A stretch of 64,000 bases of DNA, taken from contig JAFTXI010000057.1 of assembly GCA_017461665.1 (NCBI GenBank), forward strand, positions 32,064 through 96,063. Reading direction: 5' to 3'. Positions within the stretch are counted from its first letter, which is position 1; each line of letters begins with the position of its first letter. Made by a program: the position numbers and the translations under genes. The notes under the pieces were generated by a model, which worked only from the letters and a program-made list of their open reading frames with translations, made no database searches and was not told the DNA's origin. Positions 28,291 to 37,488 of this stretch are shown here, piece after piece. The DNA is from Bacteroidales bacterium. GTDB taxonomy: Bacteria; Bacteroidota; Bacteroidia; Bacteroidales; F082.

Positions 28291-28342
28291 AGACGTATCA
28301 ATGTGCGTTTATATTGCAGGAATCATTGATGCGTCTCTACAT
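28291..28342. repeat. Palindromic repeat (family A, copy 2)
   Basis: AGACGTATCAATG (28291-28303) and CATTGATGCGTCT (28324-28336) are inverted arms with one mismatch. The loop contains TTGCAGGAA and the tail is CTACAT, as in copy 1. It lies between the barrel gene and the first GLPGLI gene. Confidence 0.8.
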
Positions 28343-28346
28343 TAAA

Positions 28347-29189
28347 TCATCGGTCCAATTCAATAGGATTATTCTTCGACATTTCATATTCCACAGCTCT
28401 TTGAACAGCTTTATCATTAGAGCTTGACATACCTATGCTGTGCGAAATTTTAAGTTTGTCTTGAAGTTTATAAAAATCTTTCTTGGTAGTTTTTGTCACA
28501 TCTTCAATAACTTTATACACCACCATCGACCCTGAAGGTTCTTCAATAGAAAGGAATTTGTACGAATAATGATTTTCTGTATCAGCGATATTTAGGATTA
28601 AACCCGGAAGTCCGCAGAATTTATAGGGACCATCGCTGATCGGAATTTCTGTAGTGAACCAAGCGACCCAAGTACGACCTCCGAAATCGCATATTGCCTT
28701 CTGACATATATAATTATTAATGGTATCGGTCTCGGCTGTTATCTGCCAATTGAAACTATCGAACAGTTCCTCGTATTCAAACATTCCTTCAAGATAAATA
28801 TGATCTATTGTCGTAATAATTCTTTTGTCATATCTTTTAAAAATATCAAATTTATGAACTGAAAAAACAATGCCATCATACACCTTCCCTATATGTCCTG
28901 TTTTTATCAATTCTGATGACGTTCCATTATCGCCAGCCTTTTTAAGTTCCACATCACCTCTATAAGTACCATAACCTCTAAAAGAACTGACACTATTATT
29001 TCTACCTATCGACAGCATGTAATTGTCTTTACGATAATAATCTAAATGAGTTGTATCCTCTTTTAAAATTAGCTCATACATTACAACATATCTAACTGTA
29101 TCACATATTTCCCATTGCGGCTTCCACCACTGAGCTTTTACACCGAATCCTATCGATATAAAAATGAATAATAATATTGTTCTTTTCAT
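28347..29189 (-). CDS. GLPGLI family secreted protein (copy 1)
   Basis: The 280-residue exported protein has a signal peptide ending near VKA-QWW (residue 19) and the signature FCGLPGLIL (191-199). It also has ICDFGGRTWVAWFTTEIPIS, shown here in part, and two Cys (162, 167) before it. The family's role is unknown; members occur with outer-membrane barrels. It is about half identical to its upstream neighbour at 29263-30111, and the nucleotide sequence around the signature is also close, indicating a tandem duplication. Confidence 0.88.
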   Translation of the reverse strand: MKRTILLFIFISIGFGVKAQWWKPQWEICDTVRYVVMYELILKEDTTHLDYYRKDNYMLSIGRNNSVSSFRGYGTYRGDVELKKAGDNGTSSELIKTGHIGKVYDGIVFSVHKFDIFKRYDKRIITTIDHIYLEGMFEYEELFDSFNWQITAETDTINNYICQKAICDFGGRTWVAWFTTEIPISDGPYKFCGLPGLILNIADTENHYSYKFLSIEEPSGSMVVYKVIEDVTKTTKKDFYKLQDKLKISHSIGMSSSNDKAVQRAVEYEMSKNNPIELDR

Positions 29190-29262
29190 GGCAATTATTA
29201 ACTATTTGTCAATCATTCCTAATTAAATCTTCAACCATTCCTAATTATATCATCGGTCCAAG

Positions 29263-30111
29263 TTAATTGTCAATTATCTCTATCGGGTTATTCTTAGAAT
29301 GTTGTGACTCTACAGCTCTTTGAACTACTTTTTCGTCTGATACAGATTCACTCATGACATGAGAAATACTTTCACTTATTCTCTCTTGTAATTTTAGAAA
29401 CTCTTCCTTTGTCGTCTTAGTTCTATCTTTAGCAACTCTATACACCATCATTGGTTCTGCCGGTTTTTCTATTGACAGAAAATTAAATGAATAATGATTT
29501 TGCGTATCAGCAACATTCAGGATAAGACCAGGCAGACCGCAGAACTTATAAGGACCGTCACTGATCGGAATTTCCATAGTGAACCAGGCTTCCCATGTAC
29601 GACCTCCGAAATCACAGATGGCTTTCTGACAAACATAATCATGAATTGTATCAATTTCTGAAGTTATCTGCCAATTGAAACTATCAAACGGCTCCTCGTA
29701 TGTAAATGAACCTCTTTGAAAAATATGATCATCAGTTATGATTTTTCTATCATTATAGTCTTTAAATATATTGTAAGAACCTGTGTATGCAAAATCTGCC
29801 GCATTCAATTGACCACTTTGTAGCCATATTAGAGATGCTTCCGCTCCTTTTTTAGACTCTTTTATCAGTTGACTTATAAATTTATAGTTATTATATGCTC
29901 TGTATGAACTTATTGTCTTGCCGGCTCCTATAGACAGCATTTGTTTCTCCACACGCACCCAATTTAGATGTGTAGTATCTTCTTTAAATGCCAACTCATA
30001 CATAACAATATACTCAACAGAGTCGTAATCTGTGGTTTCAGGATTCCACCATTGGGCATTGACATAAAATCCTATCAATACCAATACTAATAGCATTATT
30101 ATCTTTTTCAT
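29263..30111 (-). CDS. GLPGLI family secreted protein (copy 2)
   Basis: The 282-residue exported protein has signal MKKIIMLLVLVLIGFYVNA before QWW, FDSFNWQIT, CDFGGRTWEAWF and FCGLPGLILNVAD. I chose the ATG at 30111-30109 because it begins a proper signal peptide; the frame is open upstream but the extension is not signal-like. It follows the small four-Cys gene by 61 bases. A remnant ATCATCGGTCCAA downstream of its stop also occurs at the end of copy 1, a trace of the duplication. Confidence 0.88.
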   Translation of the reverse strand: MKKIIMLLVLVLIGFYVNAQWWNPETTDYDSVEYIVMYELAFKEDTTHLNWVRVEKQMLSIGAGKTISSYRAYNNYKFISQLIKESKKGAEASLIWLQSGQLNAADFAYTGSYNIFKDYNDRKIITDDHIFQRGSFTYEEPFDSFNWQITSEIDTIHDYVCQKAICDFGGRTWEAWFTMEIPISDGPYKFCGLPGLILNVADTQNHYSFNFLSIEKPAEPMMVYRVAKDRTKTTKEEFLKLQERISESISHVMSESVSDEKVVQRAVESQHSKNNPIEIIDN

Positions 30112-30172
30112 AGTAGTAAAATTAAAGAACGAGGCAGGGTTAAGTATAAGCCCCACCTCATACAATTCTGGT

Positions 30173-30394
30173 CTAATCAATTATTTCTATTTTAACCTCT
30201 AATTTACAGAAATACTCTAAATAGAACGTCAAATCTTCTTCATCACACACTAATCCAGAAGCCTGTGTTCCATCAGGACATGTGATTTCCACTAATTTGC
30301 AAGGATTGTCAGGTGGAGCAGCATTAGAGATTTTTGGAATGGCAATAAACATCATCGCCAATAACGATATTAAATAAAGAATTGATTTTTTCAT
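30173..30394 (-). CDS. Small secreted four-cysteine protein heading the GLPGLI operon
   Basis: The product is not recognised. Its 73 residues have a clear signal peptide (cleavage near SNA-APPDN, residue 25), leaving a mature part of about 48 residues with Cys32, Cys39, Cys50 and Cys63 and an acidic end. Four cysteines in so short a secreted protein suggest two disulfides. It is first in an operon with two GLPGLI proteins and a large barrel, and is preceded by a leader of about 200 nt with a promoter at 30603-30610. A secreted ligand, effector or metal-binding peptide are all possible; none is shown. Confidence 0.65.
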   Translation of the reverse strand: MKKSILYLISLLAMMFIAIPKISNAAPPDNPCKLVEITCPDGTQASGLVCDEEDLTFYLEYFCKLEVKIEIID

Positions 30395-30602
30395 TGTTGT
30401 AAAAGTTTAGTATTAAAAATTAAGTTAATTTCCCTATAGTTTAACGTCAGTTCAAAAGCAATTATCAGACAACTGCCGGAACTGACAATCGTTTAATAAC
30501 CTTGTTTTTCCCAATCATCCAAATATTGGTAAGAACATGTATGTATGTATGTATTCTATGTTTGGTTCTAATTAACATATTTTTTTAGTTCAGTTTCGTT
30601 TG
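30395..30602 (-). promoter_or_regulatory. Long leader of the GLPGLI operon
   Basis: About 200 nt lie between the promoter and the first gene. They include GTCAGTTC (30446-30453) pairing with GAACTGAC (30479-30486), 8 bp around a 25-base loop, and an ATGT tetranucleotide tract of about four copies near 30538-30554. No known riboswitch was recognised. Confidence 0.4.
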
Positions 30603-30610
30603 CAAATATA
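30603..30610 (-). promoter_or_regulatory. -7 box of the GLPGLI operon
   Basis: TATATTTG on the minus strand; the best promoter candidate for the 30394-25641 operon. Confidence 0.65.
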
Positions 30611-30663
30611 ATGAATCGAAAAGCAAAAGTCAAGAGTTTTTTTTATTTTTTTGAGAATTGAAG

Positions 30664-30692
30664 TTGTAGTTCAACAATTATTTTTATATTTG
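30664..30692 (+). promoter_or_regulatory. Promoter of the DUF4160/DUF2442 pair
   Basis: TTG at 30664-30666, 18 bases, then TATATTTG at 30685-30692. It diverges from the GLPGLI operon promoter. Confidence 0.7.
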
Positions 30693-30771
30693 CGGCGAGA
30701 AACAAAATTGTGAAACTTTAAATTTTATTGTTATACCAGAAATTAGCAGGTTTTATGGAATCTATGTCTTA

Positions 30772-30990
30772 ATGAACTTTTCAGATCATCAACCACCACA
30801 TTTTCACGCTTGGTATGGAGAGCATAAAGTGATTGTAAACATTAATGATGGAATTGTAAAAGGCGAGATGCCAGGAAGAGCAATTAAACTGATATTAGAG
30901 TGGTTAGATTTGCATCGTGATGAATTATTAGACAATTGGCAGAGATCTCAAAATGGAAAATTGCTTATAAAGATTGAACCATTAAAATAA
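30772..30990 (+). CDS. DUF4160 domain protein (start codon unclear)
   Basis: The 72-residue product from ATG 30772 has the DUF4160 core DHQPPHFHAWYGEHK and a C-terminal LDLHRDELLDNWQ. DUF4160 proteins usually begin MPxISRFxGI. That segment is present in frame just upstream, from CCA at 30736 (PEISRFYGIYVL), but is preceded by ATA at 30733 instead of ATG. Either an ATA start is used, or the first 13 residues have been lost from the translated product. It is paired with DUF2442 five bases downstream, a common toxin-antitoxin-like arrangement whose activity is not established. Confidence 0.75.
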   Translation: MNFSDHQPPHFHAWYGEHKVIVNINDGIVKGEMPGRAIKLILEWLDLHRDELLDNWQRSQNGKLLIKIEPLK

Positions 30991-30995
30991 GAGTT

Positions 30996-31232
30996 ATGTT
31001 TTTAGAAGTCGAAAAAGCAGAATATTTGAATGACTACAAAATCAAATTATGGTTTAATAACCACGTTGTTAAAATTGTAGATTTATCGGACTTGTTGAAT
31101 GGAGAGGCGTTTTCTCCGCTAAAAGACACCGAAATATTTAAGGATTTTTCAATCAAGTTTAACACCATAGAATGGAAAAACGGTGCAGACTTCGCTCCTG
31201 AATTTTTGTACGAAATAGGCGAAACTGTCTAA
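30996..31232 (+). CDS. DUF2442 domain protein
   Basis: The 78-residue protein shows the DUF2442 pattern: a short beta region with YKIKLWFNNHVVKIVDLSDL, partly shown, then FSPLKDTEIFKDFSI and a C-terminal WKNGADFAPEFLYE. It is downstream partner of the DUF4160 gene under one promoter. DUF2442 and DUF4160 pairs are widespread; a toxin-antitoxin role has been proposed for such pairs but is not proven from this sequence. Confidence 0.85.
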   Translation: MFLEVEKAEYLNDYKIKLWFNNHVVKIVDLSDLLNGEAFSPLKDTEIFKDFSIKFNTIEWKNGADFAPEFLYEIGETV

Positions 31233-31286
31233 TTATTTTTATCAAATTTCATTCTATCTTTTTTTATTTTCTCGCAAAATAATTCT

Positions 31287-31294
31287 TAAATTTG
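31287..31294 (+). promoter_or_regulatory. -7 box of the first RND efflux operon
   Basis: TAAATTTG, 80 bases before the adaptor start. Confidence 0.65.
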
Positions 31295-31373
31295 CCGTTA
31301 TTTTATTGAGGTTCTCATCGGTGTGCGATGAGCCAACTAAAAACAACAACTTAAATTATTGAGACAAGTTAAA

Positions 31374-32522
31374 ATGGGCAACTTAAGAAAATTTTTATTT
31401 ATTGGAATTATCGGTTTATCAATGACTTCCTGCCAAGAGAAAGTCGTTCCACAGAAAAAGACAGAAACTATTTACAAGACTCTTACCGTCGAGAAAAGCA
31501 ATCAGGTTTTAAGAAGCGGCTTCGCTGCCACAATTAATGGTTGTCAGACCGTTGAGGTTCGTCCTCAGGTCAGCGGTATGATTACTGACATCCGCATTAA
31601 CGAAGGCGACTTCGTCCGTAAAGACTCTACCCTCTTCGTCATCGACCAAACTCCATACAAGGCAGCCTACGAGATTGCTTCGGCAAACGTGATGAGCGCA
31701 GAGGCTAATCTCTCTACAGCACAATTGGTTCTCGAAAGTAGCAAGGAACTTTATGAACAAGACGTCGTCTCGGAATTTGAACTTATGACAGCACAGAACG
31801 ACCTCGCTGAAGCAGAAGCTAAACTTGCATTGGCAAAGGCAGAGATGAACAGCGCGTATAACAACCTTTCTTATACTATGGTCAAGTCGCCGGTAAATGG
31901 AGTCGCGTCAATGATACCGTATCGCGTCGGCGCTCTGGTAAACAGCAACATAAGCCAGCCTTTGGTAACGGTCTCCGACGACAGCAAGATTTTCGCTTAT
32001 TTCTCTATGGCAGAAAATCAGATGTTAGACTTGATACAAGAATATGGTTCATTGAAAGAAGCCATCAACAACATGCCTCCTGTCGAGTTGGTTATGAGCA
32101 ACGGCAAGACATACAACCACAAGGGAAAGATTAACGCGGTAAGTGGTACTATCAGCGTCAGCACTGGCGCTGTCAGTTTCAGGGCTGTGTTCCCAAATCC
32201 GGAGCGTCTCTTGCGTGACGGCGGCAGCGGAACTGTCATAATACCAAGCGAACACGAAGATTGTATCGTCATTCCTCAGACCGCAACATTTGAATTACAA
32301 GAAAAGATTTTCGTTTATAAAGTCATTGACGGCAAAGCACATTCGGCAGCTATCACTGTCATGCCACGCAACAACGGCGTCGAATATATTGTCGAAAGCG
32401 GATTGGAAGTCGGCGACGTCATCATTGCAGAAGGCGCTGGTCTTGTTAGAGAAGGAGCGATTATTAGGACGGGAAACGAAAGCAAGAGCGAGGACGTGAA
32501 CAAGAATAAAGGAGGAGAGTAA
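31374..32522 (+). CDS. RND efflux periplasmic adaptor lipoprotein (AcrA/MexA family), pump 1
   Basis: The 382-residue adaptor links an inner-membrane RND pump to its outer-membrane channel. A lipoprotein signal ends at SMTSC (Cys20). The lipoyl half-motifs are VEVRPQVSGMITDIRINEGDFV (given in part) and YTMVKSPVNGVASMIPYRVG, flanking a coiled-coil hairpin with SANVMSAEANLSTAQLV. The start is the ATG at 31374; a TTG five codons earlier is less likely. It is two bases from the pump gene. Confidence 0.93.
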   Translation: MGNLRKFLFIGIIGLSMTSCQEKVVPQKKTETIYKTLTVEKSNQVLRSGFAATINGCQTVEVRPQVSGMITDIRINEGDFVRKDSTLFVIDQTPYKAAYEIASANVMSAEANLSTAQLVLESSKELYEQDVVSEFELMTAQNDLAEAEAKLALAKAEMNSAYNNLSYTMVKSPVNGVASMIPYRVGALVNSNISQPLVTVSDDSKIFAYFSMAENQMLDLIQEYGSLKEAINNMPPVELVMSNGKTYNHKGKINAVSGTISVSTGAVSFRAVFPNPERLLRDGGSGTVIIPSEHEDCIVIPQTATFELQEKIFVYKVIDGKAHSAAITVMPRNNGVEYIVESGLEVGDVIIAEGAGLVREGAIIRTGNESKSEDVNKNKGGE

Positions 32523-32524
32523 AT

Positions 32525-35500
32525 ATGAATATCAGGACATTCATCGACAGACCTATTTTTGCAGGCGTCATTTCTGTGATAATAGTATTGTTAGGTCTCA
32601 TCTGTCTCGTCGGGCTTCCTGTCGAGCAGTTTCCTGAGATTGCCCCACCTACCGTCAGCGTGTCGGCGAATTATGCCGGTGCCAATGCTGAGACTGTGCA
32701 GAACAGCGTCGTAGTGCCATTGGAAGAAGCCATCAACGGCGTGGAAAACATGATGTACATGACATCGTCAGCCAACAACAACGGCTCTGCCAACATACAG
32801 ATTTATTTCCGTCAAGGAACCGATGCCGACATGGCGACGGTCAATGTTCAGAATCGTATAGCATCGGCACAGGGATTGCTGCCGGCAGAAGTAACACGTA
32901 GCGGCGTCACTGTAAAGAAAAGACAGACAAGCCGTATCAAGGTGCTCGCCGTATATAGTCCCGACGACTCCTTCGATGAGAGATTCATAAGCAATTATTT
33001 AAAAATCAATATCGAGCCACGACTTTCTCGTATCGCTGGCGTCGGTGAAGTCGATGTAAGAGGCGCCGACTATTCGCTTCGTATCTGGTTAGATCCAGCT
33101 AAGATGGCAAAATATTCTCTGATTCCTTCCGACATTTCCGCAGTGTTGGCTGAACAAAATCTCGAAGCAGCGACAGGAACACTCGGCGCCGACTCAGAAA
33201 ACACTTTCCGTTACACCTTGAAATACAGAGGTCGCTACGATAAGGAAGAAGACTACGCCAACATGGTGATTCGTGCCGACAACGACGGTACTTTGTTAAG
33301 ACTTAAAGACGTTGGCACAGTAGAATTAGGTTCAAGAAGTTACGATTATATCGGCAAGGTAAACGGACATTCTGGAACGACATTGATGATTTCACAGACA
33401 TCAGGTTCTAACGCGAATGAGATTATCGACGCCATCGACAAAGAAGTCGAGGAGATTCGCAAGACCTTACCTAAAGGCATAGAAATCGTCGACCTCATGA
33501 GTACCAAAGACTTCTTGGATGCTTCCATCGACAACGTCATCGAGACTCTCATCCTCGCTGTCATCCTCGTTATCTTAATCGTTTATATCTTCTTGCAAAG
33601 TTTCCGTTCCACACTCATCCCTACTGTAGCTATTATCGTATCGCTCATCGGAACATTCGCCTTCTTGACAGTAGCGGGATTCAGTCTCAACATGATTACG
33701 CTCTTTGGTTTGGTGCTCGTCATCGGAACGGTCGTTGATAATGCCATCGTTGTCGTTGAAGCAGTTCAAGCAAAATTCGATGCGGGTTACACCTCACCAT
33801 ACAAAGCCACCATCGACGCCATGCAAGGAATCTCTAACGCCTTAATTGCTACCACCTTCGTTTTCATGGCGGTGTTTATCCCCGTCTGTTTCATGGGTGG
33901 AACAACAGGAACATTCTACACTCAATTCGGTCTTACAATGGCTGTCGCCGTGGGTATCTCACTTATCAACTCCATCACATTAAGTCCGGCTTTATGTGCG
34001 TTGCTGATGCAGCCTTACGTTGTGAGAGAAGACGGAAGCATGTCGTTTTCAACGCGATTCCATATCGCTTTCGATGCTGGTTTCCAAAGCATGATCAACA
34101 AATATAAAAGAGGCGTTCTCTTCATGTTTAAAAATAAATGGTTAGCAGTTCTATTGGTGATTGTAGCCACAGGCGGACTTTTCTATATGCTTGAACACAC
34201 CAAGACTGGTCTCGTTCCAAAAGAAGACATGGGTTCAATAAATATTGACGTTCAGACACCTCCGGGAACTAATTTGGGAGAGACGGTACGCGTCATGGAG
34301 ACTATAGCTTCAAGATTAGAAGAGATTCCTCAGATTGAATCTTATTCATATACTACAGGTTACGGTATGATGAGTGGCGTTGGTCCTTCGTGCGGAGGAT
34401 TCACCATAAGACTAAAGCCTTGGGACGAACGTACAGAAAAAGAAGATAATATCGATTTTGTTATGGAAGATATTTATTCCAAGACATCCGACATCACATC
34501 TGCCAAGATTATCGTCTTCACTCGTGGTATGATTCCAGGTTACGGAGCCAGCAGCGGATTCGAGGTTCATATCCAAGATCAGAAAGGTGGCAAATTAGTG
34601 GACTTGCAGAAAATCACAAACGACATTATCATTGCCTTAAACGAAAGACCTGAAATAAGCAGAGTATCAACATCTTTCGACACTAGGTATCCTCAATATC
34701 TCTTGGAAGTAGATGCTGCGAGATGTAAGCGTAACGGTGTCTCCCCTGGCGATGTTTTGAACGTGATGGCAGGTTATGTCGGAGGAAGTTACGCATCCAA
34801 CATGAACCGATTCTCAAAACTTTATCGCGTTATGGTACAAGCTTCAGCAGAGTTCCGTTTAGACACCGAATCACTCAACAATATGTTTGTACGTAACAAC
34901 AACGGAGAGATGTCGCCTATAGGTCAATATGTTACATTGACACGCGTTTATGGTCCACAGTCGATATCACGTTTCAACCTTTTCTCTTCAATACAAATCA
35001 ACGGACAGGCAGCAGCAGGTTATTCTTCAGGAGAAGCAATTCAAGCCGTGAGAGAAGTAACCGACGAATTGTTACCAGCAGGCTACGGATATGAGTTCGG
35101 CGGTATGTCTAGAGAAGAAGCATCTACAGGAAGTTCAACAGCGATAATATTTGTGATATGTATCGTTTTCATATACTTGATACTTTGCGCCTTATATGAA
35201 AGTATCTTAATCCCTATCGTCGTCATCTTGTCGGTTCCATTCGGTCTATCCGGAAGTTTCCTCTTCGCCAATATGTTCGGATTGGAAAACAACATCTATC
35301 TGCAAATCGGACTTTTGATGCTGATTGGATTATTGGCAAAGACAGCCATCTTAATCACTGAATATGCATCAGCGAGAAGAGCCGAGGGAATGTCGATACC
35401 GATGGCTGCGATGTCGGCAGCTAAAGCAAGATTAAGAGCCATCTTAATGACTTCTCTGACAATGATTTTCGGTATGTTACCACTTATGTTTGCGACAGGT

Positions 35501-35659
35501 GTAGGCGCTAATGGTAACATCTCCATCGGTGTTGGAACAGTCGGAGGAATGCTCATCGGTACAATTGCCCTTCTGTTCGTCGTACCGGTTTTATTCATCA
35601 TTTTCAGAAATATAGAAGAAAAAGTAATGCCTCAAAGAAACAAAGAGTTAGAATCATGA
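32525..35659 (+). CDS. RND multidrug efflux permease (AcrB/HAE1 family), pump 1
   Basis: The 1044-residue proton-driven exporter has 12 helices and two large periplasmic loops. It starts with the typical FIDRPIFAGVISVIIVLLGL and GLPVEQFPEIAPPTVSV (in part). Helix 4 reads VVDNAIVVVE: Asp405 is kept, but the next residue, aspartate in AcrB (D408), is Asn406. The helix 10 lysine is present in GLLAKTAILITEYA. This Asp-to-Asn change at a proton-relay position may alter coupling. It is two bases from the adaptor and overlaps the channel gene by four. Confidence 0.94.
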   Translation: MNIRTFIDRPIFAGVISVIIVLLGLICLVGLPVEQFPEIAPPTVSVSANYAGANAETVQNSVVVPLEEAINGVENMMYMTSSANNNGSANIQIYFRQGTDADMATVNVQNRIASAQGLLPAEVTRSGVTVKKRQTSRIKVLAVYSPDDSFDERFISNYLKINIEPRLSRIAGVGEVDVRGADYSLRIWLDPAKMAKYSLIPSDISAVLAEQNLEAATGTLGADSENTFRYTLKYRGRYDKEEDYANMVIRADNDGTLLRLKDVGTVELGSRSYDYIGKVNGHSGTTLMISQTSGSNANEIIDAIDKEVEEIRKTLPKGIEIVDLMSTKDFLDASIDNVIETLILAVILVILIVYIFLQSFRSTLIPTVAIIVSLIGTFAFLTVAGFSLNMITLFGLVLVIGTVVDNAIVVVEAVQAKFDAGYTSPYKATIDAMQGISNALIATTFVFMAVFIPVCFMGGTTGTFYTQFGLTMAVAVGISLINSITLSPALCALLMQPYVVREDGSMSFSTRFHIAFDAGFQSMINKYKRGVLFMFKNKWLAVLLVIVATGGLFYMLEHTKTGLVPKEDMGSINIDVQTPPGTNLGETVRVMETIASRLEEIPQIESYSYTTGYGMMSGVGPSCGGFTIRLKPWDERTEKEDNIDFVMEDIYSKTSDITSAKIIVFTRGMIPGYGASSGFEVHIQDQKGGKLVDLQKITNDIIIALNERPEISRVSTSFDTRYPQYLLEVDAARCKRNGVSPGDVLNVMAGYVGGSYASNMNRFSKLYRVMVQASAEFRLDTESLNNMFVRNNNGEMSPIGQYVTLTRVYGPQSISRFNLFSSIQINGQAAAGYSSGEAIQAVREVTDELLPAGYGYEFGGMSREEASTGSSTAIIFVICIVFIYLILCALYESILIPIVVILSVPFGLSGSFLFANMFGLENNIYLQIGLLMLIGLLAKTAILITEYASARRAEGMSIPMAAMSAAKARLRAILMTSLTMIFGMLPLMFATGVGANGNISIGVGTVGGMLIGTIALLFVVPVLFIIFRNIEEKVMPQRNKELES

Positions 35660-37008
35660 AAAAGATATTAATCCCTCTCATATTATTACTCGTCATCGCG
35701 ACAAACAGCTGCGGACTTTATAAAGACTTTGAACGTCCTGACATTACATTTGTCGATAGTCTTTATAACCGGATTCCAACAGCCGACGACTATGAATCGA
35801 TAGCTTCGCTCACATGGAAAGAACTGTTCACCGACACACTTCTTCAAGATTGGATTGAAGTAGGTTTAAAAAATAACACTGACTTGGAGATAGCGCGACT
35901 GAAAGTTGAACAAGCTGCGATAACGTTAAAGAGTTCCAAATTAGCGTTTTATCCTGACGTATCATTTACAGCGCAAGCTAATGCCAACGCTAACGGATTG
36001 AGTTACAGCCTCACTCCTACCGCTTCTTGGGAGTTAGACATTTTCGGAAAACTTCATAACACAAAAAAAGGAGCACAAGCCGGATTAGCATCAACAGAAG
36101 CTTTCCAACAAGCAGTTGAGACGCAAATAATTGCAACAATCGCTGACTCTTATTACACACTCCTCATGCTCGACGAGCAATTGGATATCAGCAAGAGAAC
36201 TCTCAAGACTTGGGAAGAAAACATCAGGACATTGTCGGCATTGAAGAGAGCCGGCAAGACAAACGAGGCTGCTGTACTTCAAGCTAAAGCTAACAAGGTT
36301 AATGTAGAAGCCTCCATCTTAACATTGGAAGAACAAATCATAGAACAAGAAAATTCATTATCCGCACTTTTAGGACTTGTACCACAGGAATTAGAACGTG
36401 GCGTTTTGTCGGAACAAATATTCCCAGATACATTATTAATGGGACTTCCACTTTCGAGTCTCATCAACCGTCCTGATGTAAGACAAGCAGAATATCAATT
36501 AGTTGAAGCATATTACGCCACTAATGTAGCACGCTCTTACTTCTACCCATCTATCACCTTAAGCGGCAACGCCGGTTGGTCAGGAACAACAGGAAACATC
36601 GGCGATCCCGGCGACTGGATCTTCAACGCAGTAGGTTCTTTGATGCAGCCCATTTTCAATCAAGGAAAAAACAAGGCAAGACTTAAGATCAGCGAATCGC
36701 AACAACAAGAAGCGTTGCTCAACTTCAAGCAGACTTTATTAGACGCAGGTGCTGAAGCCAACAACGCCTTAGTCTCATGGCAGACTGCACGTAAGAGATT
36801 GGACAGCGACAAGTTACAGATTATGTATTTGAAAGGAGCCGTCATGAATACGCAACTCTTGATGAAAAATGGTCAAGCCGATTATTTGGAAGTCTTGACA
36901 GCACAGAAGAATCTCTTGCAAGCCGAGCTTACCGAGACGAACGACAAATACATCGAGATACAAAGCGTCATAACATTATATCACGCCTTAGGAGGAGGAA
37001 GAGAGTAG
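35656..37008 (+). CDS. Efflux outer-membrane channel lipoprotein (OprM/NodT family), pump 1
   Basis: The 450-residue outer-membrane factor has lipobox ATNSC (Cys19) and two repeats of the channel fold. Family features are TLQDWIEVGLKNNTDLEIA-like start of the first helix (LLQDWIEVGLKNNTDLEIA), YSLTPTASWELDIFGKL, LINRPDVRQAEY and the C-terminal SVITLYHALGGGRE. It starts in the ATGA overlap with the pump gene. It is the third gene of a complete tripartite operon. No regulator is adjacent. Confidence 0.92.
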   Translation: MKKILIPLILLLVIATNSCGLYKDFERPDITFVDSLYNRIPTADDYESIASLTWKELFTDTLLQDWIEVGLKNNTDLEIARLKVEQAAITLKSSKLAFYPDVSFTAQANANANGLSYSLTPTASWELDIFGKLHNTKKGAQAGLASTEAFQQAVETQIIATIADSYYTLLMLDEQLDISKRTLKTWEENIRTLSALKRAGKTNEAAVLQAKANKVNVEASILTLEEQIIEQENSLSALLGLVPQELERGVLSEQIFPDTLLMGLPLSSLINRPDVRQAEYQLVEAYYATNVARSYFYPSITLSGNAGWSGTTGNIGDPGDWIFNAVGSLMQPIFNQGKNKARLKISESQQQEALLNFKQTLLDAGAEANNALVSWQTARKRLDSDKLQIMYLKGAVMNTQLLMKNGQADYLEVLTAQKNLLQAELTETNDKYIEIQSVITLYHALGGGRE

Positions 37009-37488
37009 TTAAAGAATTTCCCAGTGACCTGTTCTATTTCCTCCAATACGTTTTATTATGTTATTATCGCGCAATATTTTTATGTGTTTCCTAATCATTC
37101 TGTCACTAATTCCAAGATAGAAGCTCATTTCATTAGCAGTAACCTTTGGATTATTTATTATTTGGGACAAAACCTCCCAAGTAGTTTCCGTAATATCTGG
37201 ATGTTGTTTCAACGTTTTATTAGGAATTTTATTCTCTATCTTAACATCTTGATATTTCTTTAAAGTGTTAAGTATTTCATTCAACATAAAATCTATAAAT
37301 GGACTACAATCAACGCATTTCGTACTTTCTGTAATAGCATCATAATACTTCTGCTGATTTGAGTAAACCATATTTTCTATCGGCAGATGTTCAAATATTG
37401 GATGTAATTTTCCTAATATAGGAGACTGCCATAATCGTCCCATTCTGCCATTACCATCAGAAAATGGATGTATGAATTCGAACTCATT
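37009..37488 (-). pseudogene. Fic-family protein remnant (5' part deleted)
   Basis: Read on the minus strand from 37488, the open frame gives EFEFIHPFSDGNGRMGRLW, the complete Fic active-site motif HPFSDGNGR. The remaining C-terminal Fic helices and a winged-helix domain follow (ISDRMIRKHIKILRDNNIIK). Everything before the motif, including the inhibitory and flap regions and any start codon, is missing; the frame closes with TGA at 37491-37489. The break falls at the stop codon of the lipoprotein gene at 37484. Fic proteins transfer AMP or other groups to target proteins; this fragment is presumably inactive. Confidence 0.8.
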
